A DNA stretch of 64,000 nucleotides, from NCBI RefSeq assembly GCF_000010725.1, contig NC_013858.1, positions 186,001 to 250,000 of the forward strand, written 5' to 3'. The notes beneath the pieces were generated by a model that searched no databases, was not told where the DNA came from, and worked only from the letters and a program-made list of their open reading frames with translations. Position numbers and translations under genes: made by a program. Positions within the stretch are counted from its first letter, which is position 1, and every line of letters starts with the position of its first letter. The stretch comes from Azospirillum sp. B510. GTDB taxonomy: Bacteria; Pseudomonadota; Alphaproteobacteria; Azospirillales; Azospirillaceae. Shown here in pieces: positions 17,324-27,800 of this stretch.

Positions 17324-19108
17324 ATGTGGTTTTCCGCTTTCCGATTACGGTCGTCCGTCGTGGCGGCGATGGCGCTCTGCGCCGGCCTGCCGGCGGTGGC
17401 GCCGATGCCGTCGCTCGCCCAGACGGCCGCTCCCGCCGCTTCCTCAGCCGCCCCGGCTCCGGTCCGCTACGACATCGGCTACAGCATCTTCCAGCCGGTC
17501 CGTGCCCGGAACGGGATGGTGGCGTCCGAGCACCGGCTGGCGACCGAGATCGGCATCGATGTCCTCAAGCGCGGCGGCAACGCGGTGGACGCGGCGGTCG
17601 CCGTCGGCTTCGCCCTGGCGGTGGTGCTGCCGAACGCCGGCAATGTCGGCGGAGGCGGCTTCATGATCGTCCATGAGGCGAAGAGTGGCCGCGACGTCGC
17701 CATCGATTTCCGCGAGATGGCCCCGGCCAAGGCCTTCCGCGACATGTATCTGGACCAGCAGGGCAGGGTCGTGCCCGAGCGCTCGCTCTACACCCATCTG
17801 GCGGTCGGCATTCCCGGCACCGTCGCCGGACTGGCCCATGCGCTGGAGAAATACGGGACGATGACGCTGGCCGAGGTGATGGCCCCGGCGATCAGGCTGG
17901 CGCGGGAGGGCTATGCCGTCACCCCGCAGCTGGCCGGGCTGCTGGAGGTCGAACGCGATCATCTGGCCAAATGGGAAGCCACCCGCGCCATCTTCTTCAA
18001 GGGCGACCGCCCGCTGACCGTCGGGGAGACTCTGGTCAATGCCGACCTCGCCAACTCGCTGGAGATGATCGCCCGGCAAGGGCCGAAGGCCTTCTACGAA
18101 GGGGCCATCGCCGACGGGATCGCGGCGGAGATGGAACGGCATGGCGGCGCCATCACCAAGGACGACCTGAAGGCCTACAGGGTGGTGGAGCGCGAGCCGG
18201 TCAGCGGCAGCTACCGCGGCTATACGGTCAAGTCGATGCCGCCGCCCAGCTCCGGCGGGACGCACATCATCCAGATGCTGAACATCCTGGAGCGCTGGCC
18301 GCTGACGGAGTACGGCCCCGACAGCGCCAGGTCGATCCACCTGATGGCGGAGGCGATGAAGCTCGCCTATGCCGACCGCTCCGAATATCTGGGCGATCCC
18401 GATTTCACCAAGGTGCCGGTGAAGGGGCTGACCTCGCGCGCCTATGCCGACGAGCTGGCGGCGAAGATCGATCCGGAGAAGGCGACCCCGGCCGGCACGA
18501 TCAAGCCGGGCCGGCCGGCCCCCCACGAGAGCGACCAGACCACCCATTTCTCGGTGGCGGACAGCCAGGGCAACGTCGTCAGCACCACCTATACGCTGAA
18601 CCTCAATTTCGGCAGCGGCATCGTCGCCGCGGGCACCGGAATCCTGCTGAACGACGAGATGGACGATTTCTCGGCCAAGCCCGGCGTGCCCAACGCCTTC
18701 GGGCTGGTCGGCGGCGAGGCCAACGCCATCCAGCCCTACAAGCGGCCGCTCAGCTCGATGTCGCCGACCATCGTGCTGAAGGACGGCAAGCCCTGGCTGG
18801 TCACCGGCAGCCCCGGCGGCAGCCGCATCATCACCACCACCCTGGAGACGGTGGTCGACCATATCGACTTCGGCATGAACCCGGCCGAGGCCGCCGCCCT
18901 GCCGCGCGTCCATCATCAATGGACACCCGACGAGCTGCGGTTGGAGAAGGGGCTGAGCGGCGACACCGTCCGGCTCCTGGAGCGGATGGGCCACAAGGTC
19001 GCGGTGAAGCCGACGATGGGCCGCACCCAGACCATCCAGCTGGGCGAGGACGGGCTGTCCGGCTTCTCCGACCCGCGCAACCCCGACGGACTGACGCTGG
19101 GTTATTGA
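17324..19108 (+). CDS. ggt: gamma-glutamyltranspeptidase precursor
   Basis: 594-aa periplasmic Ntn-hydrolase that cleaves gamma-glutamyl bonds (glutathione) and transfers the glutamyl group. A signal peptide (hydrophobic core about 12-28) precedes the large subunit. Autoprocessing should occur before Thr406 in SDQTTHFSVAD, which becomes the small subunit's N-terminal nucleophile. The substrate-binding stretch KRPLSSMSPTIVLKDGKPWL and the glycine pair in GSPGGSRIITTTLE are present. AGGAGAGG just upstream fixes the ATG at 17324. Length is typical. It probably stands alone, with a hairpin after the stop. Confidence 0.96.
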   Translation: MWFSAFRLRSSVVAAMALCAGLPAVAPMPSLAQTAAPAASSAAPAPVRYDIGYSIFQPVRARNGMVASEHRLATEIGIDVLKRGGNAVDAAVAVGFALAVVLPNAGNVGGGGFMIVHEAKSGRDVAIDFREMAPAKAFRDMYLDQQGRVVPERSLYTHLAVGIPGTVAGLAHALEKYGTMTLAEVMAPAIRLAREGYAVTPQLAGLLEVERDHLAKWEATRAIFFKGDRPLTVGETLVNADLANSLEMIARQGPKAFYEGAIADGIAAEMERHGGAITKDDLKAYRVVEREPVSGSYRGYTVKSMPPPSSGGTHIIQMLNILERWPLTEYGPDSARSIHLMAEAMKLAYADRSEYLGDPDFTKVPVKGLTSRAYADELAAKIDPEKATPAGTIKPGRPAPHESDQTTHFSVADSQGNVVSTTYTLNLNFGSGIVAAGTGILLNDEMDDFSAKPGVPNAFGLVGGEANAIQPYKRPLSSMSPTIVLKDGKPWLVTGSPGGSRIITTTLETVVDHIDFGMNPAEAAALPRVHHQWTPDELRLEKGLSGDTVRLLERMGHKVAVKPTMGRTQTIQLGEDGLSGFSDPRNPDGLTLGY

Positions 19109-19121
19109 GGGAGGATGGGCG

Positions 19122-19137
19122 CCCGGCGGCGGCCGGG
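19122..19137 (+). terminator. hairpin downstream of ggt
   Basis: CCCGGC-GGCG-GCCGGG, a perfect 6-bp GC stem 13 bases after the ggt stop. There is no U-tract directly behind it, so termination efficiency is uncertain. Confidence 0.45.
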
Positions 19138-19311
19138 TGGCACAATTCCCGTATACAAGGAAAAAAGGGCGTGCTTTGGTAACCTCCGATCCGCCGCGCC
19201 GGAAGGTGCCGGGTCGCGAAGGCTTGTGCCCGTCCTGATAAGACAACGGAACAGTTGGCTTAAGGCGGGCCGGTCGGTTAGCCTTTGCGGGAGAGAACCG
19301 GAGCATTAGCC

Positions 19312-19707
19312 GTGGATAAGGCCTTGGTCGAGAAGAACCGCGAGTGGACCTATCAGCGTGAGGGAAAGCAGCCCGTCACCATCCGGGTCGCCGATTTCGA
19401 GCGCGAGGGGAAGCGCATCGTCGCCTTCCTGGAACAGACCGACATCGCCAAGGCGGCCGGGGCGCCCAAACCGGCCGTGAATGACTGGCCCGGCATCGCC
19501 GAGGCCTATGCGAAGGAACAGGGCGTGTCGCTGGGCGACATCTATTGGTACGAACTGCATCCGCGCCGCTTCGCCAATGGCCGTCCCAACGTGTCCGAAT
19601 ACCGTCCCGGCATGGCCGAATGGCGGTTCGAGACCAGCATCCCGCTCGCCCGCGCCATCGTGGAGCAGCTGGGCTTCGACCCCGACAACCTGCCGCTCGA
19701 CATCTGA
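19312..19707 (+). CDS. conserved protein of unknown function
   Basis: 131-aa soluble protein of no family I recognise. It has mixed alpha/beta character: a strand segment (QPVTIRVADFEREGKRIVAF), a middle stretch (GVSLGDIYWYELHPRRFANG) with aromatic and His residues, and a C-terminal helix (SIPLARAIVEQLGFDPDNLP). A GTG at 19312 follows CCGGAG; a TTG at 19285 in the same frame is the alternative. Codon use is typical for the genome. Confidence 0.6.
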   Translation: MDKALVEKNREWTYQREGKQPVTIRVADFEREGKRIVAFLEQTDIAKAAGAPKPAVNDWPGIAEAYAKEQGVSLGDIYWYELHPRRFANGRPNVSEYRPGMAEWRFETSIPLARAIVEQLGFDPDNLPLDI

Positions 19708-19886
19708 TCTTTCCGCATGGGCCCGCATGGCCCCTCGCATGGCCCCTCCCGCGCGCAACCTCTGTGATGCGCGGCGGGAGCGGTGTATGATGCCGGAAGG
19801 AACGAAGCGGCCGGCGGGCTTTCCGCCCTCTTTCACGCGCCTCATCTCGACAGGGGCGTGGGCCGCGGGCTGTGACCGGGAGACGG

Positions 19887-20318
19887 ATGATGAGGACGGT
19901 GCGGAGGGCGGTCGCCCTGGGTGCTGTGGTGCTGGCGGCCGTGGCCGCCACCGCGGTGATGTCCGTTCCGGGTGCGGCCGAAGCACGCACCTCGGTGTCG
20001 GTCGGCATCGGCGTCGGCGTCGGGCCGGTTTTCCCGAGCTACGGCTATTACCATCCCTACCGCTATTACGCGCCTCCTCCTCCGGTGGTGCAATATTACG
20101 CGCCGCCACCGGTGGTGCAGTATTATGCGCCACCTCCGGTGGTCTACGCCCCGCCCGCGCCGGCTTACGGCGTCGACCCCGCCGGTCCGGTCTTCTATTC
20201 GCGCGGCGGCCAGCAATGCCGCGAATATCAGAGCAATGCCGTGGTCGGCGGCCGGGCGCAACCGGTCTATGGAACGGCCTGTCTCCAGTCTGACGGGACC
20301 TGGCGCATCGTCAACTGA
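19887..20318 (+). CDS. exported protein with YYAPPPVV repeats and surface-antigen-like C-terminus
   Basis: 143-aa exported protein. The signal peptide runs through AVALGAVVLAAVAATAVM to about AEARTS. The middle is a Tyr/Pro tandem: three copies of a YYAPPPVVQ-type unit (about residues 60-85). The C-terminal 45 residues (QQCREYQSNAVVGGRAQPVY, then GTACLQSDGTWRIVN) match the C-terminus seen on rickettsial 17-kDa surface-antigen-like proteins, with two cysteines that may pair. ATG at 19887 is preferred over a GTG at 19872. Envelope location is likely; function unknown. Confidence 0.75.
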   Translation: MMRTVRRAVALGAVVLAAVAATAVMSVPGAAEARTSVSVGIGVGVGPVFPSYGYYHPYRYYAPPPPVVQYYAPPPVVQYYAPPPVVYAPPAPAYGVDPAGPVFYSRGGQQCREYQSNAVVGGRAQPVYGTACLQSDGTWRIVN

Positions 20319-20332
20319 CGGCACATGGCGGT

Positions 20333-21394
20333 TTACGTGTCTTCCGGCGCCAGCCTCGGCAACTCGTCGGCGTTCTCGACCTGGATCCGGCACACCTCGT
20401 CCCAGCGTGACAGAAAGGCGTCGAGCAGGGCGGGGTCGAAATGCAGGCCGCGGTTCTGCTCCATGAAGGCCCGCGCCTCCTCCAGCGTCCAAGAGCGTTT
20501 GTAGGGACGGGCGGAGGTCAGGGCGTCGAACACGTCGGCGATGGCGACGATGCGGCCGGACAGCGGAATGGCCGAACCGGCCAGACCATCCGGATAGCCG
20601 CTGCCGTCGAACTTCTCATGGTGGCTGAGCGCGATTTCCGCCGCCAGCCGCAGAAGCGGGATGTCGCTGTCGGCCAGGATGCGGTGGCCGATGACGGCAT
20701 GCTGGCGCATCACCGTCAGCTCCTCCGGCGACAGCCGTGCCGGTTTCAGCAGGATCATGTCGGGAATGCCGATCTTGCCGATGTCATGCATCGGCGCCGC
20801 TTTCATCAGCTCCTGGGCATAGGCGTCGCCGCAGCCGGCGGCCTCGGCGATGATCTTCGAATAGAGGGCCATCCGCTCGATGTGGGCGCCGGTCTCGGGG
20901 TCGCGGCATTCGGCGGCGCGTGACAGCCGGTGGACCAGTTCCTCCCCCTGGCGCTGGAGGGCGGCGGTCACCCGCTCCACCTCGGCGGCCAGCAGGGCGG
21001 CGCGGTCGCGCAGCAGGGCCCGGCTCTGGCGCAGGGCGAGCAGGTTGCGCAGGCGGGCCTGGACCTCCGGCACGATGACCGGCTTGGTCAGGAAATCGTT
21101 GCACCCCTCGTCCAGCGCCCGCACCCGGATATCGACCGCCGTGTTCGCGGTGATCATGACCACCGGGACGCTGTCCAGCCGCTGGTCCTTGCGGATATGG
21201 CGCAGCAGATCCATGCCGTCCATGTCCGGCATCATCTGGTCCAGCAGGATCAGGTCCGGCTCGTTCCGGCGCAGCCATTCGATGGCGTCGAGCGGGTTTT
21301 CCATGGTGACCGTTTTGGCATCGGCCAAGCGGCGTACGATGGCGGCCATGATCAGCAGGTTGGTGCGGTCGTCGTCGATGATCAGGATGTTCAT
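20333..21394 (-). CDS. response regulator with HD-GYP domain (c-di-GMP phosphodiesterase)
   Basis: 353-aa two-domain regulator. The N-terminal receiver (about 1-120) has the phospho-accepting Asp in PDLILLDQMMPDMDG. The HD-GYP domain follows (about 155-330) with HDIGKIGIPD and HHEKFDGSGYPDGL, the metal-binding and GYP motifs of c-di-GMP hydrolases. Output would be c-di-GMP breakdown controlled by phosphorylation. Its ATG overlaps the stop of the upstream single-receiver gene (ATGA), so the two are coupled. Likely kinase partners are the large kinases encoded divergently nearby. Confidence 0.93.
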   Translation of the reverse strand: MNILIIDDDRTNLLIMAAIVRRLADAKTVTMENPLDAIEWLRRNEPDLILLDQMMPDMDGMDLLRHIRKDQRLDSVPVVMITANTAVDIRVRALDEGCNDFLTKPVIVPEVQARLRNLLALRQSRALLRDRAALLAAEVERVTAALQRQGEELVHRLSRAAECRDPETGAHIERMALYSKIIAEAAGCGDAYAQELMKAAPMHDIGKIGIPDMILLKPARLSPEELTVMRQHAVIGHRILADSDIPLLRLAAEIALSHHEKFDGSGYPDGLAGSAIPLSGRIVAIADVFDALTSARPYKRSWTLEEARAFMEQNRGLHFDPALLDAFLSRWDEVCRIQVENADELPRLAPEDT

Positions 21395-21897
21395 GTCGCC
21401 GCATCCGCCCTGCGGGCGGCGATCAGCCGGCCGGCTTCGGCCATCAGCTCCTTCAGGTCGAGCGGCTTCTCGAACGCCGCGTCGGCGCCCAGCAGCCTGG
21501 CCATCCCCGGCAGTTCCATCCGCAGGCGCAGGCTGCCGCCGGTCACGGCGATCAATGGCGGGCGCGACGGGTGTTCCTTCAACCCCAGGATCACCTCGTA
21601 CCCATCGGCTTCCGGCATGATGATGTCGGTCACGACCAGGTCGACCCGGTGGTCGGCCAGGATGGTCAGCGCGGCGTGGCCGTTCTCCGCCTCCCGCACG
21701 TCGTAACCCGCGCGCTGGAAGGCGATGCGCACCATGCCGCGAAAGTCGGGGTCGTCGTCGACCAGCAGGATGCAGCCGGCGGAGGCGGGGGCGGACGCGG
21801 GGGCCGCCACAGGGCCCGCCACGGGGTCAGCGGCCGGTGAGGGGGGGGAGGCGGTTCGCGCCCGCAGCTCGTAAAGGGTCATTTCCATGGTCGCCAA
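21391..21897 (-). CDS. single-domain response regulator
   Basis: 168-aa protein. After a 45-residue Ala/Pro-rich leader comes one receiver domain: CILLVDDDPDFRGMVRIAF, Asp in VDLVVTDIIMPEADGYEVI and Thr in LIAVTGG. No output domain follows, so it likely acts as a phosphate shuttle or sink. Start is ATG 21897, with ATG 21885 as alternative. It is translationally coupled to the REC-HD-GYP gene, and divergent from the LuxR-type regulator across 292 bases. Confidence 0.88.
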   Translation of the reverse strand: MATMEMTLYELRARTASPPSPAADPVAGPVAAPASAPASAGCILLVDDDPDFRGMVRIAFQRAGYDVREAENGHAALTILADHRVDLVVTDIIMPEADGYEVILGLKEHPSRPPLIAVTGGSLRLRMELPGMARLLGADAAFEKPLDLKELMAEAGRLIAARRADAAT

Positions 21898-22189
21898 TTC
21901 CGTCGTCCCGCAATTCGGCGGATCACGCTGGATGAAAAACTCCGACCGTCACCATAGCCGGTGGATGAGGTGCGCACCCGAACCGTCTGGGATAGCGGAA
22001 CCGGGAAATAGGATAGCGGGGATATTATCCTGCGGCCGGCGCCACGCGGGGTGGCCGTGGTCTGTGACGCGACAAATATGACTGACGTGAAATATTATGA
22101 AAGAGCGGAAACTTAAGATTTTAGACGGCATAGCCGGGAATGTTGATATCATGGGACTTGCGGCGGTCGAGGGTGGCGGAGGCTGGTTG

Positions 22190-22912
22190 ATGAAGATCTT
22201 GGTGGCGGACGACCATCCCCTGTTCCGGGACGCGTTGGAGCTGTCGGTTCGTCAGGCATGGCCCGATGCGGAGATCAGCTGTATCGGCTCGTTATTGGAG
22301 TTGCCGGCGGTTCGGGACGCGGCCGAGGGGGGCGCTACCCCGGCCTTGCGCTATGATCTGGTCGTTCTGGACTGGCGCATGCCCGGCGCGGAGGGAAGCA
22401 ATCCCATCAGCGTGCTGCGGCAGACCGGGATCCAGGGGCCGGTCGCGGTCGTGACCGGGGCGGAGGATTCGCTCACCGCGCTGGAGGTGCTGCGTTGCGG
22501 CGCCGAAGCCTTCCTGCCGAAGACCACGCCGCGCCGTGTGCTGGCCCAGGCCCTGCGTCTGGTGGCGGAAGGAGGCAGCTTCGTGCCCAAAGACGTGGCG
22601 CTCGACCTGATGCATATGACCGAGATGTCGCTCGATATCGACGAGGCGGAGGAGAGCGAGGCCCCGGCGCTGGAGGGGGAAGGGGCGCCGGCGTCGCCGC
22701 TGACCGACCGCGAGCAACAGGTGTTGTCGATGCTCGCCACCGGCGCGACCAACAAGGAGATCGGCCGGAATCTCAGCCTTCAGGAGGTGACGGTCAAGCT
22801 TCACACCCGCCGCATCCTGCGCAAGCTTGGCGCCCGCAACCGCACCGACGCCGTGCGCCGCGCCCAGCAGGCCGGTCTGCTCTCGCGCAGCCTGGACGAA
22901 GCCGCTCCCTGA
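22190..22912 (+). CDS. NarL/LuxR-type response regulator
   Basis: 240-aa regulator. The receiver begins MKILVADDHPLFRDALELSV, with Asp in YDLVVLDWRMPGAEG and Lys in AFLPKTTPRRVL. A Glu/Ala linker leads to the LuxR-type HTH: PLTDREQQVLSMLATGATNK then EIGRNLSLQEVTVKLHTRRI. GGAGG 7 bases upstream fixes the ATG at 22190; frames open to 22097 lack one. It is the first gene of a rightward block with two kinases and probably is the transcriptional output of that relay. Confidence 0.92.
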   Translation: MKILVADDHPLFRDALELSVRQAWPDAEISCIGSLLELPAVRDAAEGGATPALRYDLVVLDWRMPGAEGSNPISVLRQTGIQGPVAVVTGAEDSLTALEVLRCGAEAFLPKTTPRRVLAQALRLVAEGGSFVPKDVALDLMHMTEMSLDIDEAEESEAPALEGEGAPASPLTDREQQVLSMLATGATNKEIGRNLSLQEVTVKLHTRRILRKLGARNRTDAVRRAQQAGLLSRSLDEAAP

Positions 22913-23075
22913 GGCCAACCCCCCTGGGTCGCCCCCCCGGCCGCCCTTGGCCCGTTGCGGCGACCGTCACGATAGGGCTGGTCCCAGCAGCACGGCCCCA
23001 CCCTTTCTGGTAAGATGCCGTCATCCGGTCCTATGCCCCTCCGCCCGGCGCGGCAGAGACGGACGCAACCGCCCC

Positions 23076-24866
23076 ATGGCGCATCCCGAGTCGCTGATGA
23101 GTCCATCCGACCATTCCCCGTCCGGGCCGCGAACGGACCGGCCGCAATCTTCGCAGGCGGGTGTCTCCGCCGGTCCGGCAAGCGCCAGCACGCCGCCGGT
23201 TCCGGTGGCGCCGGTTCTGGCCGCGTTGAGCGGTGCGGTGGTGCTTTTCCTGTCGGCGCTCGACCCGCTGCGCGCCTCCGCTCCCTGGCTGCTTCCGGCG
23301 CTCTCGGCGGGGAGCGGTGCCTTGGCCGGGCTGGCGATGCTGTCGGTCTGGCGGAGCAGGCGCCACCGGCCCGGTTTGGACGACATGGCGCCGACGCGTC
23401 CGGTCCTGCCGGTGGACGCGCCGGCGGGACCGGTTTGCGAAGCGGTGGTCTCGCGATCGCAGGGGGAGGAGACCGACGCCGCCCGCATCGCCCTGTTGGA
23501 GGAGGCGCTGCGGGAGACGGTACGGCAGTCCGCCGAGCGGCTGCGCCGTCAGCAGATCGTGGCGATGGATGCCCGCGCCGATCTCGCCGGCGCCATTGTC
23601 CATGACATGAACAACGCGCTGGGCGCGGTTTCCGGCTATGCCGACTTCCTCGTCAGCGACCTGCCCGCCGGTTCGCCCCAGGCCGATTACGCCAGCCGCG
23701 TCATCGCGGCCGTCGAGCGTGTCCGGCCCGGCCTGCGCCGGCTGGTGTCCGCCACCAGGGTGGAAACCATCCCCCTGCGGCTGGAACGGGCCGATGCCGT
23801 GCTGGACGAGGCGGCGGCGCTTCTGCGCGCGATGCCGGTGCCTCCGCTCGGCCTGACCGTCCAACGTGACGACGGCATGCCCGCGGCCATCTGCAATGCC
23901 GATGTGCTGGCGCGGACGCTGGCCGGCCTGGCGGCGGAGATTCTCGCCGGCGGCAGCGCTCCCCGGCTCGGCCTTCGGGCATCCGCCGGCGATTCCGCCG
24001 GGGCCGAGGGGGATGACGTGGTCGAGGGGACCGACGCGTCCAGCGACGGCTGGAGGGTCCGTTCCCTGCTGACGCCGCATGCGGGGCCGCACATCCTGTT
24101 CGAGCTGCGCGTCGAGGGGCTGCCGCTGGCGGCCGATCTTCTGACGACCCAGCTCGACCCCCTGCTCTCCGCCCGCGCCAGTTACCGCCGCGGACAGGCT
24201 GGCGGTGGTTGGGCCGCCGGGGAGCCGGAGGATGCCGGCCGCTGGCCGCCGGCCCTGATGACCGCGCGGAGCCATGATGGCGGTCTCAGCCTGCTGAGCC
24301 ACCCGGTCCAGGGCACGGTGGTGCGGCTTCATATTCCTGCCGCGCCGGTGCCATCGGTGGCGCCATCCCCGCGGGATCGCGCCGCTCCGGCCCGGCCGGG
24401 ACATGCCGGGACGCCGGCCTACAGGATTCTGGTGGTGGATGCGGACCCCGCCTCCGGCGACCGGTTCCAGGCGGGTTTGGAGCAGGAGGGCTTCGAGGTT
24501 TCGGTCTGCGAGGATCTGCGCGATGCGCTGGATGTCGTCACCGACGAACCCGGCTTCTTCGATGTGGTGGTCATCGGCCCGGGGCTGAGCGCTCTGCCCG
24601 CCGGGGTGGCGCTGGCGGTGCGGATGAAGGGCTTGCGGCCGGACCTGCCCTGCGTGCTCTACCGGGCGCCGGGCGATGCTGGCGCCATACCCGCCGCTTC
24701 TCCCGCCGGCTCCCCAACCGTTTCCGGGGCGTTGGAGCCGCGGGCCGCGGCTGGCGGACCGGCCGATCTGCTGCTGCCGCTGCCTGTCGATCTTCCCCGG
24801 CTGGCGCGCGGGGTGGCGGCGCTCGCCGCCCGGTCCGGTGGCGGAGCGGCCGGAGAGAGCCGCTGA
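23076..24866 (+). CDS. degenerate membrane histidine kinase with pseudo-receiver
   Basis: 596-aa protein with two TM helices (about 48-90). The DHp-like region keeps His176 (LAGAIVHDMNNALGAVSGYA). The ATPase region that should follow lacks a recognisable N box (TLAGLAAEILAGG sits where the Asn helix would be) and clear G boxes. The C-terminal receiver (RILVVDADPASGDRF) has Gly501 where the phospho-Asp belongs (DVVVIGPGLSALP), and the Lys position is also lost. It may act as a phosphotransferase or scaffold rather than a kinase. Its TGA overlaps the next ATG by one base (TGATG), so it works with the following hybrid kinase. Confidence 0.75.
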   Translation: MAHPESLMSPSDHSPSGPRTDRPQSSQAGVSAGPASASTPPVPVAPVLAALSGAVVLFLSALDPLRASAPWLLPALSAGSGALAGLAMLSVWRSRRHRPGLDDMAPTRPVLPVDAPAGPVCEAVVSRSQGEETDAARIALLEEALRETVRQSAERLRRQQIVAMDARADLAGAIVHDMNNALGAVSGYADFLVSDLPAGSPQADYASRVIAAVERVRPGLRRLVSATRVETIPLRLERADAVLDEAAALLRAMPVPPLGLTVQRDDGMPAAICNADVLARTLAGLAAEILAGGSAPRLGLRASAGDSAGAEGDDVVEGTDASSDGWRVRSLLTPHAGPHILFELRVEGLPLAADLLTTQLDPLLSARASYRRGQAGGGWAAGEPEDAGRWPPALMTARSHDGGLSLLSHPVQGTVVRLHIPAAPVPSVAPSPRDRAAPARPGHAGTPAYRILVVDADPASGDRFQAGLEQEGFEVSVCEDLRDALDVVTDEPGFFDVVVIGPGLSALPAGVALAVRMKGLRPDLPCVLYRAPGDAGAIPAASPAGSPTVSGALEPRAAAGGPADLLLPLPVDLPRLARGVAALAARSGGGAAGESR

Positions 24867-27800
24867 TGGGCCGGCGTCTTCAGTTGCAGGGCTTCATCCT
24901 CGCCATCTGGACGGTGACCCTGGCGATCACCGCCGGGCTGTGCATCGCCGCCCTGATGCTGGTCCGCTACGATGAAGCCGAGGCGATGGCGCGGGCCGAG
25001 CGCGACAGCGGCAACATCGCCCGCGTGGTCGCCGAGCAGGCGACCCGCACCATCGCCGAAGCCGATCAGAATCTCATGTTCCTGATCGACGATTACCACG
25101 ACCATGGCGATGCCTGGAGTCCCAATGTCGGCCGGATGCTGCGCCAACTGGTCGAGCGGTCGGGCCTCCTGGTCCAGCTGGCGGTGATCGACGAGCATGG
25201 CGATCTCATCCACACCAGCGTGGAGGCGGCACCCGCCCGCATCCATCTGGCCGACCGCGAGCATTTCCGGGTCCATGCCAACAGCCGGACGGCCGGGCTT
25301 TACATCGGAAAGCCGGTCTTCGGCCGGGCGTCCGGCAAATGGTCGATCCAGCTGACGCGGCGCATCGAGAACAGCGACGGCAGTTTCGCCGGGGTCCTTG
25401 TCGCGTCGATGGATCCCTTCTTCCTCGGCCGCTCGCTGGAGGAGCTGGATGTCGGCCTCAACGGGTCGGTGGCGATCATCGGCACCGACGGCGTCCTGCG
25501 CGCCCGGTCCATGATGAACGACCGCATCATCGGCCGTGACATCGGCGAAGCGCCGATGCTGGTGATGGCGCGGCACCAGCCCGCCGGGTTCCTGCGCAGC
25601 GTCAGCGTGATCGACGGCATTTCCCGCCTTCAGTCCTTCCGCACCCTCTCCTCCTATCCGCTGATCGTATCGGCGGCTTTCGACGAGGCGGCCTTCCTGG
25701 CCGACACCTGGCGGCGGCAGCAAATCTATCTGCTGGCGGCGGCGGTCTGTAGCGCCTGCCTGATCGGCTTGGCGCTGCTGGCGACGCGGCAGACGGCGCG
25801 CCTTTCGACGCTGGCCCGGCAACTGGCGTCCAGCGAGGCGCGGTTCCGCGACCAGGCGGAGACCGCCTCCGACTGGTTCTGGGAGATGGATGCCGACCTG
25901 CGCTTCTCCGATTTCGCCGGTCCGCTGGTCCCGCATATCGCCAACGACACACTGCCCACCGGGTTGCGGCGGGAGGATGTGGCGCTGCGCGAGCCCGGCG
26001 ACGCCGCCAAATGGGACCAGCATCGCCAGACTATGGAGCGGCGCGAGCCGTTCCGGAACTTCCGCTACCGGGTGATGACGGCGGCGGGCCTGCGCTATTT
26101 CAGCGTCAGCGGCCGTCCGATCTTCGGCCAGGATGGAGGATTCCAGGGCTATCGCGGGTCCGCCACCGACATCACCGAACGGGAACTGGCGGCCAACCGG
26201 CTGGCGTCCAGCGAGGCGCGCTACCGCGCCATGTTCGAGGCGGTCGGCCAGCCCATCGTCACCATCGACGAGCATGGGACCGTCGACGCCTTCAACCGCG
26301 CGGCGGAACGGCTGTTCGGCTATCGCGCCGCCGAGGTGGTCGGCGGGCCGATGACCCGGCTGATGCCGAGCGCCGTCGGCGCGGTGCATGACGGGCTGCT
26401 GGCGACCTACCGCGAGGGCGACGGCGAGGGCTCCATTCCGCGGGTCGGGATGCGCGAGCTGACCGGCCGCCGCAAGGACGGCGGCGAGTTCCCGTTGGAG
26501 GCGACGCTGGCCGGCTGGCGCGAGGGCGACCGCCGCTATGTCACCGGGGCGCTGCGCGACGTCACCGTCCAGCGCGAGATCGAGGCCAGCCTGCGCCGCG
26601 CCAAGGAGGCGGCCGATCAGGCCAACCGCGCCAAGGGCGAGTTCCTGGCGACGATGAGCCACGAGATCCGCACGCCGATGAACGGGGTGCTGGGGGCGCT
26701 CGCCCTTGTTGAGGGGCCGAACCTGAACGACGAGCAGCGTCAATTGCTGGACGTCGCCAACCGGTCGGGCAACGCGCTTTTGCAGATCATCGACGACATC
26801 CTCGATCTGTCCAAGCTGGAGGCCGGCAAGGCCGAGGTCGAACCGGTGGATTTCGAGCTGCGCGCGGTGCTGCGCGACAGCATCGACCTGCTGGAGCCGG
26901 CCGCTTGCGGGCGTGGCCTGTTCCTGACGCAGGAGGTGGAGCCCGCCGTGCCCGACCATGTGCGCGCCGACCTGCGCCGGATCCGCCAGGTGCTGGTCAA
27001 TCTGGTGGGGAACGCGCTGAAATTCACCAATCGCGGCGGTGTCGCCGTCCGGGTCGGGCTGGAGGGCGACGCCGTGGCCGACGGATCCTTCCTTCTGCGT
27101 TTCGAGGTGGCCGATACCGGAATCGGCATCCCGGAAGAGGTGCAGCCGACCCTGTTCCGGCGCTTCACCCAGGCCGACAGTTCCACCACCCGGCGCTTCG
27201 GCGGCACCGGGCTGGGGCTGGCGATCAGCCGGGAGCTGGTGACGCTGATGGGCGGCACCATCGGCGTCGCCAGCGCCGAGGGCAAGGGCAGCACCTTCTG
27301 GTTCACCGTCCGTTGCGACCGGGCCGCCGCCGGACCGGCCGGCAGGTCGGCGATGCCCGGTGCTCCGGAACCGGCGGCGGCCGGTCGGCCGGTCGCGGAA
27401 CCGGCGGCGGGCCTGCATGTGCTGGTGGCCGAGGACAACGAGATCAACCGCGACATCGTCGTCACCATGCTGTGCCGCGCCGGCCATCGCGTGACCGCGG
27501 TCGAGGACGGGTTGCAGGCGGTGCGGTTGGCGGAGGAGGGGGGCTTCGACCTCGTCCTGATGGATGTGCAGATGCCCGTCATGGACGGGGTGACCGCCAC
27601 CCGGCATATCCGCGCCATGCCGGGCAAGGCCGGCAGCCTTCCCATCGTCGCGCTGACCGGCAACGTCATGCCGGCCCACCGTGCCGAATATCTCGCCGCC
27701 GGCATGACCGCCTATCTGACCAAGCCGATCGTGCCGGCCGATCTCCGCGAGGTTCTGGCGATGGTCGCCGGTTCCCGGCCGGCGGCCGGCATGTATCGCC

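Noticed and set aside
17444..19306. 620-codon minus-strand frame across ggt
   Set aside because: Complement of the gamma-glutamyltranspeptidase gene; no domain signature.
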